Source of the DNA: an uncultured Collinsella sp.
GTDB taxonomy: Bacteria; Actinomycetota; Coriobacteriia; Coriobacteriales; Coriobacteriaceae
Length of the DNA: 20,629 nt
Assembly: GCA_900550735.1 (NCBI GenBank)
Contig: URTD01000013.1
Span: 1 to 20,629, forward strand
Direction of reading: 5' to 3'
Part shown: in pieces, positions 13,731-20,629 of the stretch
Layout: the number at the start of each line of letters is the position of its first letter
Numbering within the stretch: position 1 is the first letter of the stretch
Translations under genes and position numbers: made by a program
The notes under the pieces: model-generated
The model's input: the letters and a program-made list of their open reading frames with translations, nothing else
The model's database searches: none
What the model was told of the DNA's origin: nothing

Positions 13731-14582
13731 ATGGCAAACGGATTGCTTTTGCGGCTTCGCGAGCGTGAGCTCAGCGCGAGCCCGGCGGAACGCAATGTCA
13801 TCGCATATGTAAGCGCTCATCCGCACGAGGTGGTCGGGCTGTCCGTCCGCGGTCTTGCCGATGTCACGTTCTCCTCGCCCTCGAGCATTTTGCGCTTTTG
13901 CAAGCGTTTGGGTTTTGCGGGCTACAAGGAGTTCCAGCGCGAACTGATTGCCGAGCTGGCGCTCTTAGGTGACAAGAAAGACATAGCCCTCGAGGACATC
14001 TCCATGGATGACAGCGTCGAACGTATCGTGGGGAAGGTGATGAAAAGCAACGTGCGCACGATCGAGGCGACGGCGCGAACGCTCGATTACACCGTCTTGG
14101 AGCGATGCGCGGCCCGTCTTAAGCGGGCACGCGCGGTCAATCTGTTCGGTATTGGTGCCTCTCGTTTGGTCGCGCACGACCTGGCGCAAAAGCTCATGCG
14201 TGTCGACAAAGAGTGCCATCTGTACGACGACTGGCATGATCAGCTCTTATGTGCCAAGAACATGCATGAGGGCGATATGGCAATCGCCTTTAGCTACTCG
14301 GGCTTGACGCAAGAGGTGCTGGACTGCACCGCCGAGGCTCAACGTCACAACTGCCCCGTCGTGGCCGTTACCAAAGTAGATGGATCATCCAAGCTTGCCA
14401 CCATGGCCGATGCCGTGCTCGGCGTCGCTGCGAGTGAACCTTTGGTCCGCAGCGGTGCCATGGCTTCGCGTATGGCCCAGCTTATGGTTGTCGATGCCCT
14501 GTACGCTGCTTACGTTGCCAGCGACTACGAACGGGCGACGCATGTCATTAAGCAAAACTACATCGAGAAACAGGAAAGATGA
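13731..14582 (+). CDS. murR: RpiR/MurR-family sugar-phosphate-responsive regulator
   Basis: This 283-residue transcription regulator has an N-terminal RpiR helix-turn-helix domain (~1-77; core SVRGLADVTFSSPSSILRFC and KRLGFAGYKEFQ) and a C-terminal SIS sugar-isomerase-fold domain (~125-265; VNLFGIGASRLVAHDLAQKL, AFSYSGLTQEVLD). In this family the SIS domain binds a phosphorylated sugar; placed before murQ, the ligand is probably MurNAc-6-phosphate or GlcNAc-6-phosphate. ATG at 13731 has GGAGG 8 nt upstream; the GTG three codons earlier overlaps the SD. The stop is 10 nt before murQ and overlaps its SD, so the genes are coupled. Expected role is control of the mur genes that follow; repressor or activator cannot be told from sequence. 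Confidence 0.88.
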   Translation: MANGLLLRLRERELSASPAERNVIAYVSAHPHEVVGLSVRGLADVTFSSPSSILRFCKRLGFAGYKEFQRELIAELALLGDKKDIALEDISMDDSVERIVGKVMKSNVRTIEATARTLDYTVLERCAARLKRARAVNLFGIGASRLVAHDLAQKLMRVDKECHLYDDWHDQLLCAKNMHEGDMAIAFSYSGLTQEVLDCTAEAQRHNCPVVAVTKVDGSSKLATMADAVLGVAASEPLVRSGAMASRMAQLMVVDALYAAYVASDYERATHVIKQNYIEKQER

Positions 14583-14592
14583 GGTGAATGAA

Positions 14593-15516
<924 letters not shown>

Positions 15517-15573
15517 GTGCGCGGCGTGAGCTGATATGACATCCAGACGAGATACCCAATACAAGGAGGAGTT

Positions 15574-17004
15574 ATGACGAACAAAGAGCTGGCCCAAAAG
15601 CTGTTGGACCTTTTGGGCGGTAAAGACAACGTGCTCGCAAACGCGGCGTGCATGACGCGCCTGCGCGTGACCGTCAAAGACACGGGCAACGTCGACACGG
15701 AGGGCATTAAGGCACTCGACGGCGTGATGGGCCTGGTCGAGGACGACACGATGCAGATCGTGCTGGGTCCGGGCAAGGTGAATAAGGTGCTCGAGGAGTT
15801 CTCCAAGCTCACCGGCCTTGCGAAAGGCGTTGCTGACGAGAGCGTGGTTGACGCTGCGGCCACAAACAAGGCCGCGCAGAAGGCCAAGTACGAGTCTAAG
15901 CCGGTTCAGGCCTTCCTCAAGAAGATTTCCAATGTCTTCGTCGCCCTGCTTCCCGGCATCATTGCGGCTGGCCTCATCAACGGTATCTGCAACGTCATTA
16001 ACGTCTCGACGGCAGGCGCGCTTGCAGGCGAGTGGTGGTACCAGGGCATTCGTTCCATGGGCTGGGCCCTGTTTGCCTATCTGCCCATCTTGGTGGGCTA
16101 TAACGCGGCACGTGAGTTTGGTGGCTCCGCTGCGCTGGGCGGCATCGCCGGCATGATGTGCATCGCCAACAGCGCCATGCCCCTGCTTGCGCCTGGCGCG
16201 GCTGATCCTGCCACTGCCATTCTGCTGCCGCTCACCAATGCGCAGTACAACCCCGCAGCGGGCGGCATGATCGCGGCTCTCATCGCTGGCGCATTTTTTG
16301 CCTGGATGGAGCGTCAGATTCGCAAGGTTATGCCCAACGCACTCGACACGTTCTTGTCCCCGCTGCTGGTGCTCATCATCGGCGCCTTTGCTCTGATGCT
16401 CGTCATCCAGCCGGTAGGCGCATGGCTGACGACTGCCATCTTTAGCGTTTTGACCTTTATCTTCGAGAAGCTGGGCGTCCTGGGCGGCTATATCCTGTCG
16501 GCAGGCTTCTTGCCGCTGGTGTCCGTCGGCCTGCATCAGGCGCTCACGCCGATCCACGCTATGCTCAACGATCCCGACGGCGCTACCAAGGGTATCAATT
16601 ACCTGCTTCCCATCCTTATGATGGCTGGTGGCGGCCAGGTCGGTGCCGGTTTGGCGCTGTACTTTAAGACCAAGAACGCCAAGCTCAAGAAGTACGTCGC
16701 AGAGTCCATTCCCGTTGGAATCCTGGGTGTGGGCGAGCCTCTGATGTATGCTGTTACGCTGCCGCTCGTTCGTCCGTTTGTGACGGCCTGCCTGGGTGCC
16801 GGATTTGGCGGCGCGCTCGCGGCGCTGCTTCACATCGGCACGGTTTCTCAGGGCGTTTCCGGTCTGTTTGGCCTGCTGATCGTTGTTCCTGGCCAGCAGC
16901 TCGGCTACGTTGCCGCTATGCTGCTTGCCTATGCCGCCGGCTTTGTCCTGACGTGGTTCTTTGGCGTCGACGAGCAGAAGATCAACGAGTTCTTTGGCGA
17001 GTAG
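15574..17004 (+). CDS. murP: PTS EIIBC permease, MurNAc (MurP) type
   Basis: This 476-residue PTS component imports and phosphorylates a sugar. The EIIB domain (~1-90) has the phosphorylated Cys26 in NAACMTRLRVTVKD. After a ~20-residue Ala/Lys linker comes the EIIC glucose-superfamily membrane domain (~112-470) with about ten hydrophobic segments, and the motifs GYNAAREFGGSAALGGIAGM and GILGVGEPLMYAVTLPLVRPF (the GEP loop contacts sugar). No EIIA domain is fused, so a glucose-type EIIA must come from elsewhere, as is usual for MurP. Placement between murQ and mupG makes MurNAc or the MurNAc-GlcNAc disaccharide the likely substrate; sequence alone would also allow a sucrose/trehalose-class sugar. 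ATG at 15574 has AAGGAGGAG 5 nt upstream. It is in a run with murR and murQ and ends at a terminator. Confidence 0.9.
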   Translation: MTNKELAQKLLDLLGGKDNVLANAACMTRLRVTVKDTGNVDTEGIKALDGVMGLVEDDTMQIVLGPGKVNKVLEEFSKLTGLAKGVADESVVDAAATNKAAQKAKYESKPVQAFLKKISNVFVALLPGIIAAGLINGICNVINVSTAGALAGEWWYQGIRSMGWALFAYLPILVGYNAAREFGGSAALGGIAGMMCIANSAMPLLAPGAADPATAILLPLTNAQYNPAAGGMIAALIAGAFFAWMERQIRKVMPNALDTFLSPLLVLIIGAFALMLVIQPVGAWLTTAIFSVLTFIFEKLGVLGGYILSAGFLPLVSVGLHQALTPIHAMLNDPDGATKGINYLLPILMMAGGGQVGAGLALYFKTKNAKLKKYVAESIPVGILGVGEPLMYAVTLPLVRPFVTACLGAGFGGALAALLHIGTVSQGVSGLFGLLIVVPGQQLGYVAAMLLAYAAGFVLTWFFGVDEQKINEFFGE

Positions 17005-17071
17005 TTTGATATCGCGAGCCGTGTTGCTCAGGGTTCGCGGCGCGCGGCAGATTTCTTGATGTTATGGTTGT

Positions 17072-17105
17072 GCCGGCGGGGCTAGCTGCTCCGCCGGCCT
17101 TTTTT
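17072..17105 (+). terminator. Strong intrinsic terminator between murP and mupG
   Basis: GCCGGCGGGG (17072-17081) pairs with CTCCGCCGGC (17089-17098), one G-U pair, with a 7-nt loop, followed by CTTTTTT to 17105. The mupG SD AAAGGAG begins at the next base, 17106, and the start codon is at 17122. A promoter cannot fit between terminator and gene, so mupG needs readthrough, antitermination or a leader that starts upstream of the hairpin. Confidence 0.9.
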
Positions 17106-17121
17106 AAAGGAGCGTTAAAGC

Positions 17122-18174
17122 GTGAAAACGGGTATTTCAATTTATCTTTCCAGCCCTCTGCAGGATATTGGGCGGACGATTGAACGTGGTGCCGCGGCGG
17201 GTGCGCGCTATGCGTTCACCTCGCTGCATATTCCCGAGGATGGGGGAGCGGCGTATGCCGATAAGGTCCGTCATGTGCTGTCGCTGCTTTCCGCCCGCGG
17301 CATTGCGCTCATTGCCGATGTGGGGCCGCGTACGTGCGATTTGCTCGGGCTTGAGCGTATCGAGGACCTGCGCGATCTGGGGTTGGAATACCTTCGTTTG
17401 GACTATGGCTTTAGCGCCCAGCGGGTCGCGGAGCTGTCCGGTGTATTTCGCATTGTGGTCAATGCATCGACAGTGAGTTCTGATGAAATCGCATCGTGGC
17501 GTGAGGCCGGTGCTGATGTGACTCGTTTTGCCGCCTGCCACAATTTTTACCCCAAGCCTTATACCGGTTTAGCTCTGGAGGACATTGCTCGGGTGAATCT
17601 TCGTCTTGCGGCGCTTGGATTCGAAATCATGGCTTTTGTGCCGGGTGATGCTAACGTTCGCGGGCCGGTATTCGAGGGACTGCCGACGGTCGAGGCGCAG
17701 CGCGGTCGCGCGTCAAAGGTTGCTCTCAATATGCTTGAGCTTGCACATGGCGCCGATTGCGACATTGTGTTGGTCGGCGACCCCGATCTATCCGATGCGG
17801 GCTGGGCGCAGTTTGCTCAAGTTTCCGCCGGATACGTGGACCTGCAATGTGAGCTTGAGCCCGGTTATGCCTATGTGCGCGGGCAGATTCATCACGACCG
17901 GCCCGACTCGAGCGTCCTCATCTTTAGGTCTCAGGAGTCACGTACGACGCATAAGCCGGATTCCGTGCCGACGGATGCCGGAGCCGGCCTGCCGCGAAAG
18001 GCGGGGTCGATCGCTGTGAGCAATAGCGGATATGGGCGCTACGAAGGCGAGCTTGAGATTGCGCGGGTCGATCTTCCCGGTGACGAGCGCATGAACGTTG
18101 CGGGCCATATCACGCCCGAGGCAATGGAGCTGCTGCCGTTCATCAAACGCGGATTCGGGGTACGGTTCGTTTAG
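17122..18174 (+). CDS. mupG: DUF871 protein, likely 6-phospho-N-acetylmuramidase (MupG, GH170)
   Basis: This 350-residue protein has the DUF871 layout: an N-terminal TIM-barrel-like domain (~1-235) and a C-terminal cyclophilin-like domain (~240-350). Family landmarks include GISIYLSS (4-11), TSLHIPED (33-40), LRLDYGFS (91-98), NASTVSSDEI (114-123) and HNFYPKPYTGL (140-150), with GQIHHDRPDSS and SGYGRYEGELEIAR in the C-terminal domain. In S. aureus, MupG of this family hydrolyses MurNAc-6-phosphate-GlcNAc to MurNAc-6-phosphate and GlcNAc, and its gene lies with murQ, murP and murR exactly as here. The same role is therefore inferred: cleavage of the disaccharide phosphate brought in by MurP, feeding MurQ. 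It has no signal peptide, consistent with cytosolic action. GTG at 17122 has AAAGGAG 9 nt upstream. I do not assign catalytic residues. Expression may be attenuated by the terminator directly upstream. Confidence 0.88.
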   Translation: MKTGISIYLSSPLQDIGRTIERGAAAGARYAFTSLHIPEDGGAAYADKVRHVLSLLSARGIALIADVGPRTCDLLGLERIEDLRDLGLEYLRLDYGFSAQRVAELSGVFRIVVNASTVSSDEIASWREAGADVTRFAACHNFYPKPYTGLALEDIARVNLRLAALGFEIMAFVPGDANVRGPVFEGLPTVEAQRGRASKVALNMLELAHGADCDIVLVGDPDLSDAGWAQFAQVSAGYVDLQCELEPGYAYVRGQIHHDRPDSSVLIFRSQESRTTHKPDSVPTDAGAGLPRKAGSIAVSNSGYGRYEGELEIARVDLPGDERMNVAGHITPEAMELLPFIKRGFGVRFV

Positions 18175-18185
18175 CGTGTGACCCG

Positions 18186-18203
18186 TGGGCTACAATTGGC
18201 CCA
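18186..18203 (+). promoter_or_regulatory. Candidate promoter/operator for the ArsC-family gene
   Basis: A -10-like TACAAT (18191-18196) sits inside a dyad TGGGC (18186-18190) and GCCCA (18199-18203). A clear -35 was not found. A dyad centred on the -10 is a typical repressor site, but the same bases could also form a weak hairpin after mupG. Confidence 0.35.
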
Positions 18204-18266
18204 TCATACGAAGGCGCCTCGTGTGGCGTGTGCCTGCGTTGGCCGATCTATATTCGGAGGATTCCC

Positions 18267-18626
18267 ATGACCGTACTGTTTGTTGAATATCCCAAGTGCT
18301 CGACCTGTAAGAAGGCCAAGGCATGGCTGGACGAACATGGGGTAGAGTATATCGACCGCGATATCGTTTTGGACAATCCCGCGGCTGATGAGCTTGCGAC
18401 CTGGATTGCTCGCTCGGGGCTGCCGGTGCGGTGGTTCTTTAATTCGTCGGGCATGAAATATCGAGAGCTGGGCCTGAAGGCGCGTCTGGATGCGGGCATG
18501 ACGGATCGGGAGTGCTACGAGCTGCTGGCGACCGACGGCATGCTGGTCAAGCGTCCGCTGCTGATGGGCGACGACTTTGCGATTCCCGGCTTTAGGGAAT
18601 CGACTTGGGCCGAGGCGTTGCTGTAG
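18267..18626 (+). CDS. ArsC/Spx-family thioredoxin-fold protein (arsenate reductase-like)
   Basis: This 119-residue protein belongs to the ArsC/Spx/YffB thioredoxin-fold family. It begins MTVLFVEYPKCSTCKKAKAWL, with a CxxC pair at Cys11 and Cys14; the stretch HGVEYIDRDIV and the motif LPVRWFFNSSG follow, then the family C-terminal LVKRPLL (residues ~92-98). Spx regulators and ArsC reductases share these features, and Spx usually has CxxC with a conserved RPI/RPL motif. The sequence is closest in appearance to the uncharacterised arsenate-reductase-like branch found next to housekeeping genes; no arsR, arsB or acr3 is adjacent, so arsenic detoxification is doubtful. ATG at 18267 has GGAGG 6 nt upstream. 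It may act in thiol redox control. Confidence 0.85.
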   Translation: MTVLFVEYPKCSTCKKAKAWLDEHGVEYIDRDIVLDNPAADELATWIARSGLPVRWFFNSSGMKYRELGLKARLDAGMTDRECYELLATDGMLVKRPLLMGDDFAIPGFRESTWAEALL

Positions 18627-18631
18627 CGGCT

Positions 18632-18679
18632 GCGGAAAGTGCGACCCGGAATTCGCTTCCAGAATGGGATGCACTTTCC
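18632..18679. repeat. Hairpin repeat, unit 1 of 3
   Basis: GCGGAAAGTGCGACCC (18632-18647) opposes GGGATGCACTTTCC (18666-18679), giving about 13 pairs with a bulge around an ~18-nt centre. It starts 6 nt after the stop of the ArsC-family gene and could serve as its 3'-end structure. Confidence 0.7.
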
Positions 18680-18693
18680 CAAAGTGGCCGGTT

Positions 18694-18742
18694 GCGGAAA
18701 GCGCGTCCCATTCTGAGCTTCGATTGTGGGATACGGTTTCCG
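18694..18742. repeat. Hairpin repeat, unit 2 of 3
   Basis: GCGGAAAGCGCGTCCCA (18694-18710) opposes TGGGATACGGTTTCC (18727-18741) with several mismatches. The centre TTCTGAGCTTCGATT resembles unit 3. Same arms as unit 1 (GCGGAAAG.GCG.CCC / GGGAT.C..TTTCC) in diverged form. Confidence 0.65.
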
Positions 18743-18756
18743 GTTGAGGGCTCGAC

Positions 18757-18803
18757 GGGAAAGTGGGGACCAGTTTGAGCTTGAAATCTGGGACGCACTT
18801 TCC
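18757..18803. repeat. Hairpin repeat, unit 3 of 3
   Basis: GGGAAAGTGGGGACCAG (18757-18773) opposes CTGGGACGCACTTTCC (18788-18803), with a TTTGAGCTTGAAAT centre sharing GAGCTT with unit 2. It ends 20 nt beyond the stop of the convergent small gene on the reverse strand. Confidence 0.65.
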
Positions 18804-18822
18804 GCCGACGGGCCTGCCTCAG

Positions 18823-19233
18823 TCAGTCCGCCAGCTGCGCCCATTCGTGCGGATCGTAGACCTTTACGTGCTTGTTGGGCTTGCCGCTCCAGTACTCCTC
18901 GTCCATAAAGGGCAGATATGCCTGAACGCCGGGGCAGATAAAGGGAATCCGCTGCTGTTGCAGTCGCTCGCGCTGGCGCTGCTCCAGGTGCGTCTCGGAT
19001 ATGACGGTCGGCATGCCGGACAGCTCGACCAAGCTTGCCTGGATGCGCTTGAGGTCGGGGAGCCCTGCGTGCCATGTCGTCCGCATGATCAAAAACGAGG
19101 CGCGGCGGTATTTTGCCTGCATCACCGTGATGGCGGGGCGCAGTGTGGGATGGATTTTGTCCCGTTCAGGCCAAAGGTCGGCAGTGATCTCGAGGCCCAG
19201 GGTCTCCCATAGGTAATCAAGCTCTTCGTCCAT
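18823..19233 (-). CDS. Small protein of unknown function with IPFIxPGxQxYLPF motif
   Basis: This 136-residue soluble protein starts MDEELDYLWETLGLE. Its most distinctive stretch is LQQQRIPFICPGVQAYLPFMD at about 97-117, preceded by SGMPTVISETHLEQRQRERL. I recall similar motifs near the end of the N-terminal domain of larger (~220-240 residue) proteins in Firmicutes annotated as MarR-like or winged-helix proteins; that recollection is not checked. If right, this is a short version that lacks the C-terminal winged-helix domain, because the ORF stops 20 residues after the motif and meets the hairpin repeats. ATG at 19233 is chosen over a TTG seven codons upstream because GAGG lies ~5 nt before it. 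There are no membrane segments or signal peptide. It is convergent with the ArsC-family gene. Function unknown. Confidence 0.72.
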   Translation of the reverse strand: MDEELDYLWETLGLEITADLWPERDKIHPTLRPAITVMQAKYRRASFLIMRTTWHAGLPDLKRIQASLVELSGMPTVISETHLEQRQRERLQQQRIPFICPGVQAYLPFMDEEYWSGKPNKHVKVYDPHEWAQLAD

Positions 19234-19254
19234 GGTGCCTCGATATCTACGCAA

Positions 19255-19509
19255 TCATTGATACTTCGATTGTGTTGCCTGGTGCTATCGTTTTCGCGGT
19301 AGAATCTGCCAACGGTTGACGGCTACCGCTCGCGGCGTTTTGCCCTTCGTGTACAGCGGTCGGCTTCACAGGTCCTTCACGGGTTGGACTAAATTAGGCC
19401 AATTTGACTGAATTTCAAAAAAGTCAAAATTGGGGCTTGCGTCACGGCGAGACTTCCCGTATATTTCTTTCTTGCGCAACGGCACAGCCGAGCGCAGCGA
19501 TGCAGTCAT
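19255..19509 (+). other. Intergenic region upstream of the tRNA genes
   Basis: This 255-nt gap has no gene that I recognise. It contains a possible promoter (TTGCCT at 19275-19280, TAGAAT at 19300-19305, spacer 19), an inverted repeat TTTGACT/AGTCAAA within 19403-19428, and the stronger promoter described separately. The stretch 19306-19436 between the two promoters shows no SD-plus-start with coding character. Confidence 0.4.
19437..19465 (+). promoter_or_regulatory. Promoter of the tRNA-Gln/tRNA-Glu operon
   Basis: TTGCGT (19437-19442) and TATATT (19460-19465) are separated by exactly 17 nt, a good housekeeping-sigma promoter. It would start transcription near 19472, about 38 nt before the first tRNA. 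A GC-rich discriminator is not obvious. Confidence 0.65.
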
Positions 19510-19583
19510 TGGGATGTCGTCTAATGGCAGGACAGCGGATTCTGGTTCCGTCAATGGGGGTTCGACTCCCTCCATCCCAGCCA
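19510..19583 (+). tRNA. tRNA-Gln (anticodon CUG)
   Basis: The cloverleaf is complete: acceptor TGGGATG (19510-19516) with CATCCCA (19573-19579), anticodon stem GCGGA/TCCGT around loop TTCTGGT, giving anticodon CTG, and T-arm GGGGGTTCGACTCCC. CCA is encoded (19581-19583). CUG reads the CAG codon, abundant in these GC-rich genes. Confidence 0.95.
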
Positions 19584-19600
19584 TTGCATTTGCTACATAT

Positions 19601-19677
19601 GGCCCGTTCGTCTAGCGGTTTAGGACGCCGCCCTCTCAAGGCGGAGATCACCAGTTCGAATCTGGTACGGGCTACCA
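19601..19677 (+). tRNA. tRNA-Glu (anticodon CUC)
   Basis: Acceptor GGCCCGT (19601-19607) pairs with ACGGGCT (19667-19673) with a terminal G-U. Anticodon stem CCGCC/GGCGG encloses loop CTCTCAA, so the anticodon is CTC. T-arm is CCAGTTCGAATCTGG, and CCA is encoded (19675-19677). It lies 17 nt after tRNA-Gln in the same transcript. Confidence 0.95.
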
Positions 19678-19687
19678 AAATTGAACG

Positions 19688-19715
19688 CCCGGGCCTCGTA
19701 AGAGACCCGGGTTTT
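19688..19715 (+). terminator. Terminator of the tRNA operon
   Basis: CCCGGGCCTC (19688-19697) and GAGACCCGGG (19702-19711) pair around a GTAA loop with one mismatch, followed by TTTTGTG. It starts 11 nt after tRNA-Glu. Confidence 0.9.
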
Positions 19716-19771
19716 GTGTATTTACCGTATATACGGCGCCTGCCGTGTTTCGCTCAGATCGAGGAGTAGCC

Positions 19772-20392
19772 ATGGATCTGCCCATCAGCTTGCAAGACAT
19801 CACGTATGCCGAGAACTATCTGGCGCAGGGCGACCTGGCTACGGCGACGCCGCTGCTGGAGCGTCTGGTGGAGCTCGCCGAGGAGTATATCGACGCTGAG
19901 TGCAAGACGGAGGAGAAGCGCCAATACTTTAGCTTCGATAGCAAGTTTGAGCGCTTGGCCTATCGCCGCGTGGAGAAGGATCCGCGCGAGCTCGTGCAGG
20001 TCGAGGTGCCGTTTGACCGCCTGTACTCTGATATGGCGTTTGCCTACATTCGCCAGCAGGATTATGTGAGCGCTCGTAATGCCCTGATGCAGGCTGTGCG
20101 TTGGGACCCCATGAACTGCAACTATCGCTTGGATTTGGCCGAGCTGTTCCGCGTCTTTGGCGATTCCACCCGCATCAAAATTTTGTATGCGCTGTTTGAG
20201 AGCGAACTCTGCGTCAACGATATTGCCCAGGTCGTGGGCATCTCCCAGAGTGCCGTCAGCCACCAGCTGCGGCTGCTGAAAACCAGCAAGCTCGTCAAGT
20301 TCCGCCGCGAGGGCAAGGCCATGTACTACTCCCTCGACGATGACCACGTCCGCAGCATGATCGCCCTGGGCATGGAGCATACGGAGGAATAA
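19772..20392 (+). CDS. ArsR/SmtB-family metal sensor with N-terminal helical extension
   Basis: The C-terminal ~85 residues (~122-206) are a standard ArsR/SmtB winged helix: LAELFRVFGDSTRIKILYAL, ELCVNDIAQVVGISQSAVSHQLRLLKTSKLVKFRREGKAMYYSLDDDHV. The alpha-5 zinc site pattern DxHx10Hx2E is intact as Asp190, His192, His203 and Glu206, the last residue; Cys147 in ELCV is present but the second Cys of CadC-type sites is Asn. About 120 residues precede this, predicted helical and reminiscent of a TPR pair (NYLAQGDLATATPLLERLVELAEEY; SDMAFAYIRQQDYVSARNALMQAVRWDP). ArsR proteins are normally ~100-120 residues. ATG at 19772 has GAGGAG 6 nt upstream. The next gene is a heavy-metal ATPase, so the expected role is zinc/cadmium-responsive repression of that efflux pump. 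Confidence 0.9.
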   Translation: MDLPISLQDITYAENYLAQGDLATATPLLERLVELAEEYIDAECKTEEKRQYFSFDSKFERLAYRRVEKDPRELVQVEVPFDRLYSDMAFAYIRQQDYVSARNALMQAVRWDPMNCNYRLDLAELFRVFGDSTRIKILYALFESELCVNDIAQVVGISQSAVSHQLRLLKTSKLVKFRREGKAMYYSLDDDHVRSMIALGMEHTEE

Positions 20393-20480
20393 AATTGTTG
20401 AAAGCCTCCCCCCCTGGGGGAAGCCTTCAAACTACGTTACCCCATATTAAAAATTACTATATATAAAGGAGACTGCCACC
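20393..20480 (+). promoter_or_regulatory. Hairpin and AT-rich control region before the metal ATPase
   Basis: An imperfect hairpin (TTGAA...CCCCC at ~20398-20412 with GGGGG...TTCAA at ~20415-20430, two mismatches) is followed by a strikingly AT-rich run, ATATTAAAAATTACTATATATAAA (broken reading, 20445-20467), unlike the GC-rich surroundings, then the SD AAAGGAG. The AT-rich part is the natural place for a promoter and ArsR operator. No perfect 12-2-12 dyad was found, so the operator is not placed. Confidence 0.45.
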
Positions 20481-20629
20481 ATGCAGAAGAAATTCAAGAT
20501 CGAAGTCGACTGCGCGAACTGCGCCGCCAAAATTGAGACCGCCATCAAGGCACTGCCCGGCGTCAAGAATGCCAGCGTCAGCTTCATGGCCCAGAAGCTG
20601 CTGCTGGAGGCCGACGACGCCAACGAAAA
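20481..20629 (+). CDS. Heavy-metal-transporting P-type ATPase, N-terminal HMA domain (partial)
   Basis: The window ends 49 codons into this gene. The readable part, from MQKKFKIEVDCANCAAKIE, is a heavy-metal-associated (HMA) domain with the metal-binding CxxC at Cys11 and Cys14 (the usual GMTC is VDCANC), followed by LPGVKNASVSF, the typical second helix-strand turn. In context with the upstream SmtB-type sensor, a Zn2+/Cd2+/Pb2+-exporting P1B ATPase (CadA/ZntA) is most likely. A free-standing copper chaperone-like protein cannot be ruled out from this fragment. ATG at 20481 has AAAGGAG 9 nt upstream. Confidence 0.8.
   Translation, partial: MQKKFKIEVDCANCAAKIETAIKALPGVKNASVSFMAQKLLLEADDANE

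Noticed and set aside
18267..18626. Arsenic resistance gene
   Set aside because: The fold fits ArsC, but no arsenic operon genes are adjacent and the CxxC/RPL features equally fit Spx-like proteins.
18632..18803. CRISPR array
   Set aside because: The three units are palindromic, diverged and spaced ~15 nt apart; CRISPR repeats would be near identical with ~30-nt unique spacers, and there are no cas genes.

Overview
The window reads as accessory-light chromosome of a high-GC Gram-positive gut anaerobe, most likely a Coriobacteriia member such as Collinsella. This is inferred from the GC-rich, third-position G/C-biased genes, strong Shine-Dalgarno sites and the gene set; no rRNA or other marker is present to prove it. 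The first ~0.9-1.6 kb is clearly different: it is AT-richer, with codon use like a Negativicutes or clostridial Firmicute. That edge is either transferred DNA or an assembly join.

Layout, left to right. (1) 1-630, reverse: 5' part of a diaminopimelate decarboxylase (lysA), followed by an AT-rich gap with a hairpin. (2) 893-1954, forward: an oligopeptide ABC transporter ATPase (OppF type) whose base composition changes inside the gene. (3) 2116-7408: aspartate-family amino acid genes. These are asd and lysC (reverse), then thrC and thrB (forward), separated by unusually large intergenic palindromes. (4) 7658-9785: ftsE-ftsX, overlapping by 14 nt, with an FtsE carrying a ~170-residue Pro/Ala-rich N-terminal extension. 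(5) 9922-12057: ribonuclease R. (6) 12234-13526: a lone serine recombinase and a VanZ-like membrane protein. (7) 13731-18174: a peptidoglycan-sugar salvage cluster, murR-murQ-murP-mupG. (8) 18267-19233: an ArsC/Spx-family thioredoxin-fold protein, an array of three diverged hairpin repeats, and a small convergent unknown protein. (9) 19510-19677: tRNA-Gln(CUG) and tRNA-Glu(CUC) with promoter and terminator. (10) 19772-end: an ArsR/SmtB metal sensor with an added N-terminal helical region, then the start of a heavy-metal P-type ATPase.

The most coherent system is the mur cluster. MurP would import and phosphorylate MurNAc or a MurNAc-GlcNAc disaccharide. The DUF871/MupG (GH170) protein would cleave the phosphorylated disaccharide. 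MurQ would remove lactate to give GlcNAc-6-P, and the MurR/RpiR protein would sense the sugar phosphate. This matches the four genes known from Staphylococcus aureus, here in an actinobacterial background. An intrinsic terminator sits directly in front of the mupG ribosome-binding site. The other notable layer is the number of long perfect or nested palindromes between genes. Nothing seen amounts to an entirely unknown multi-gene system; the best leads are the hairpin elements, the FtsE extension, the mupG attenuator and the mosaic left edge.
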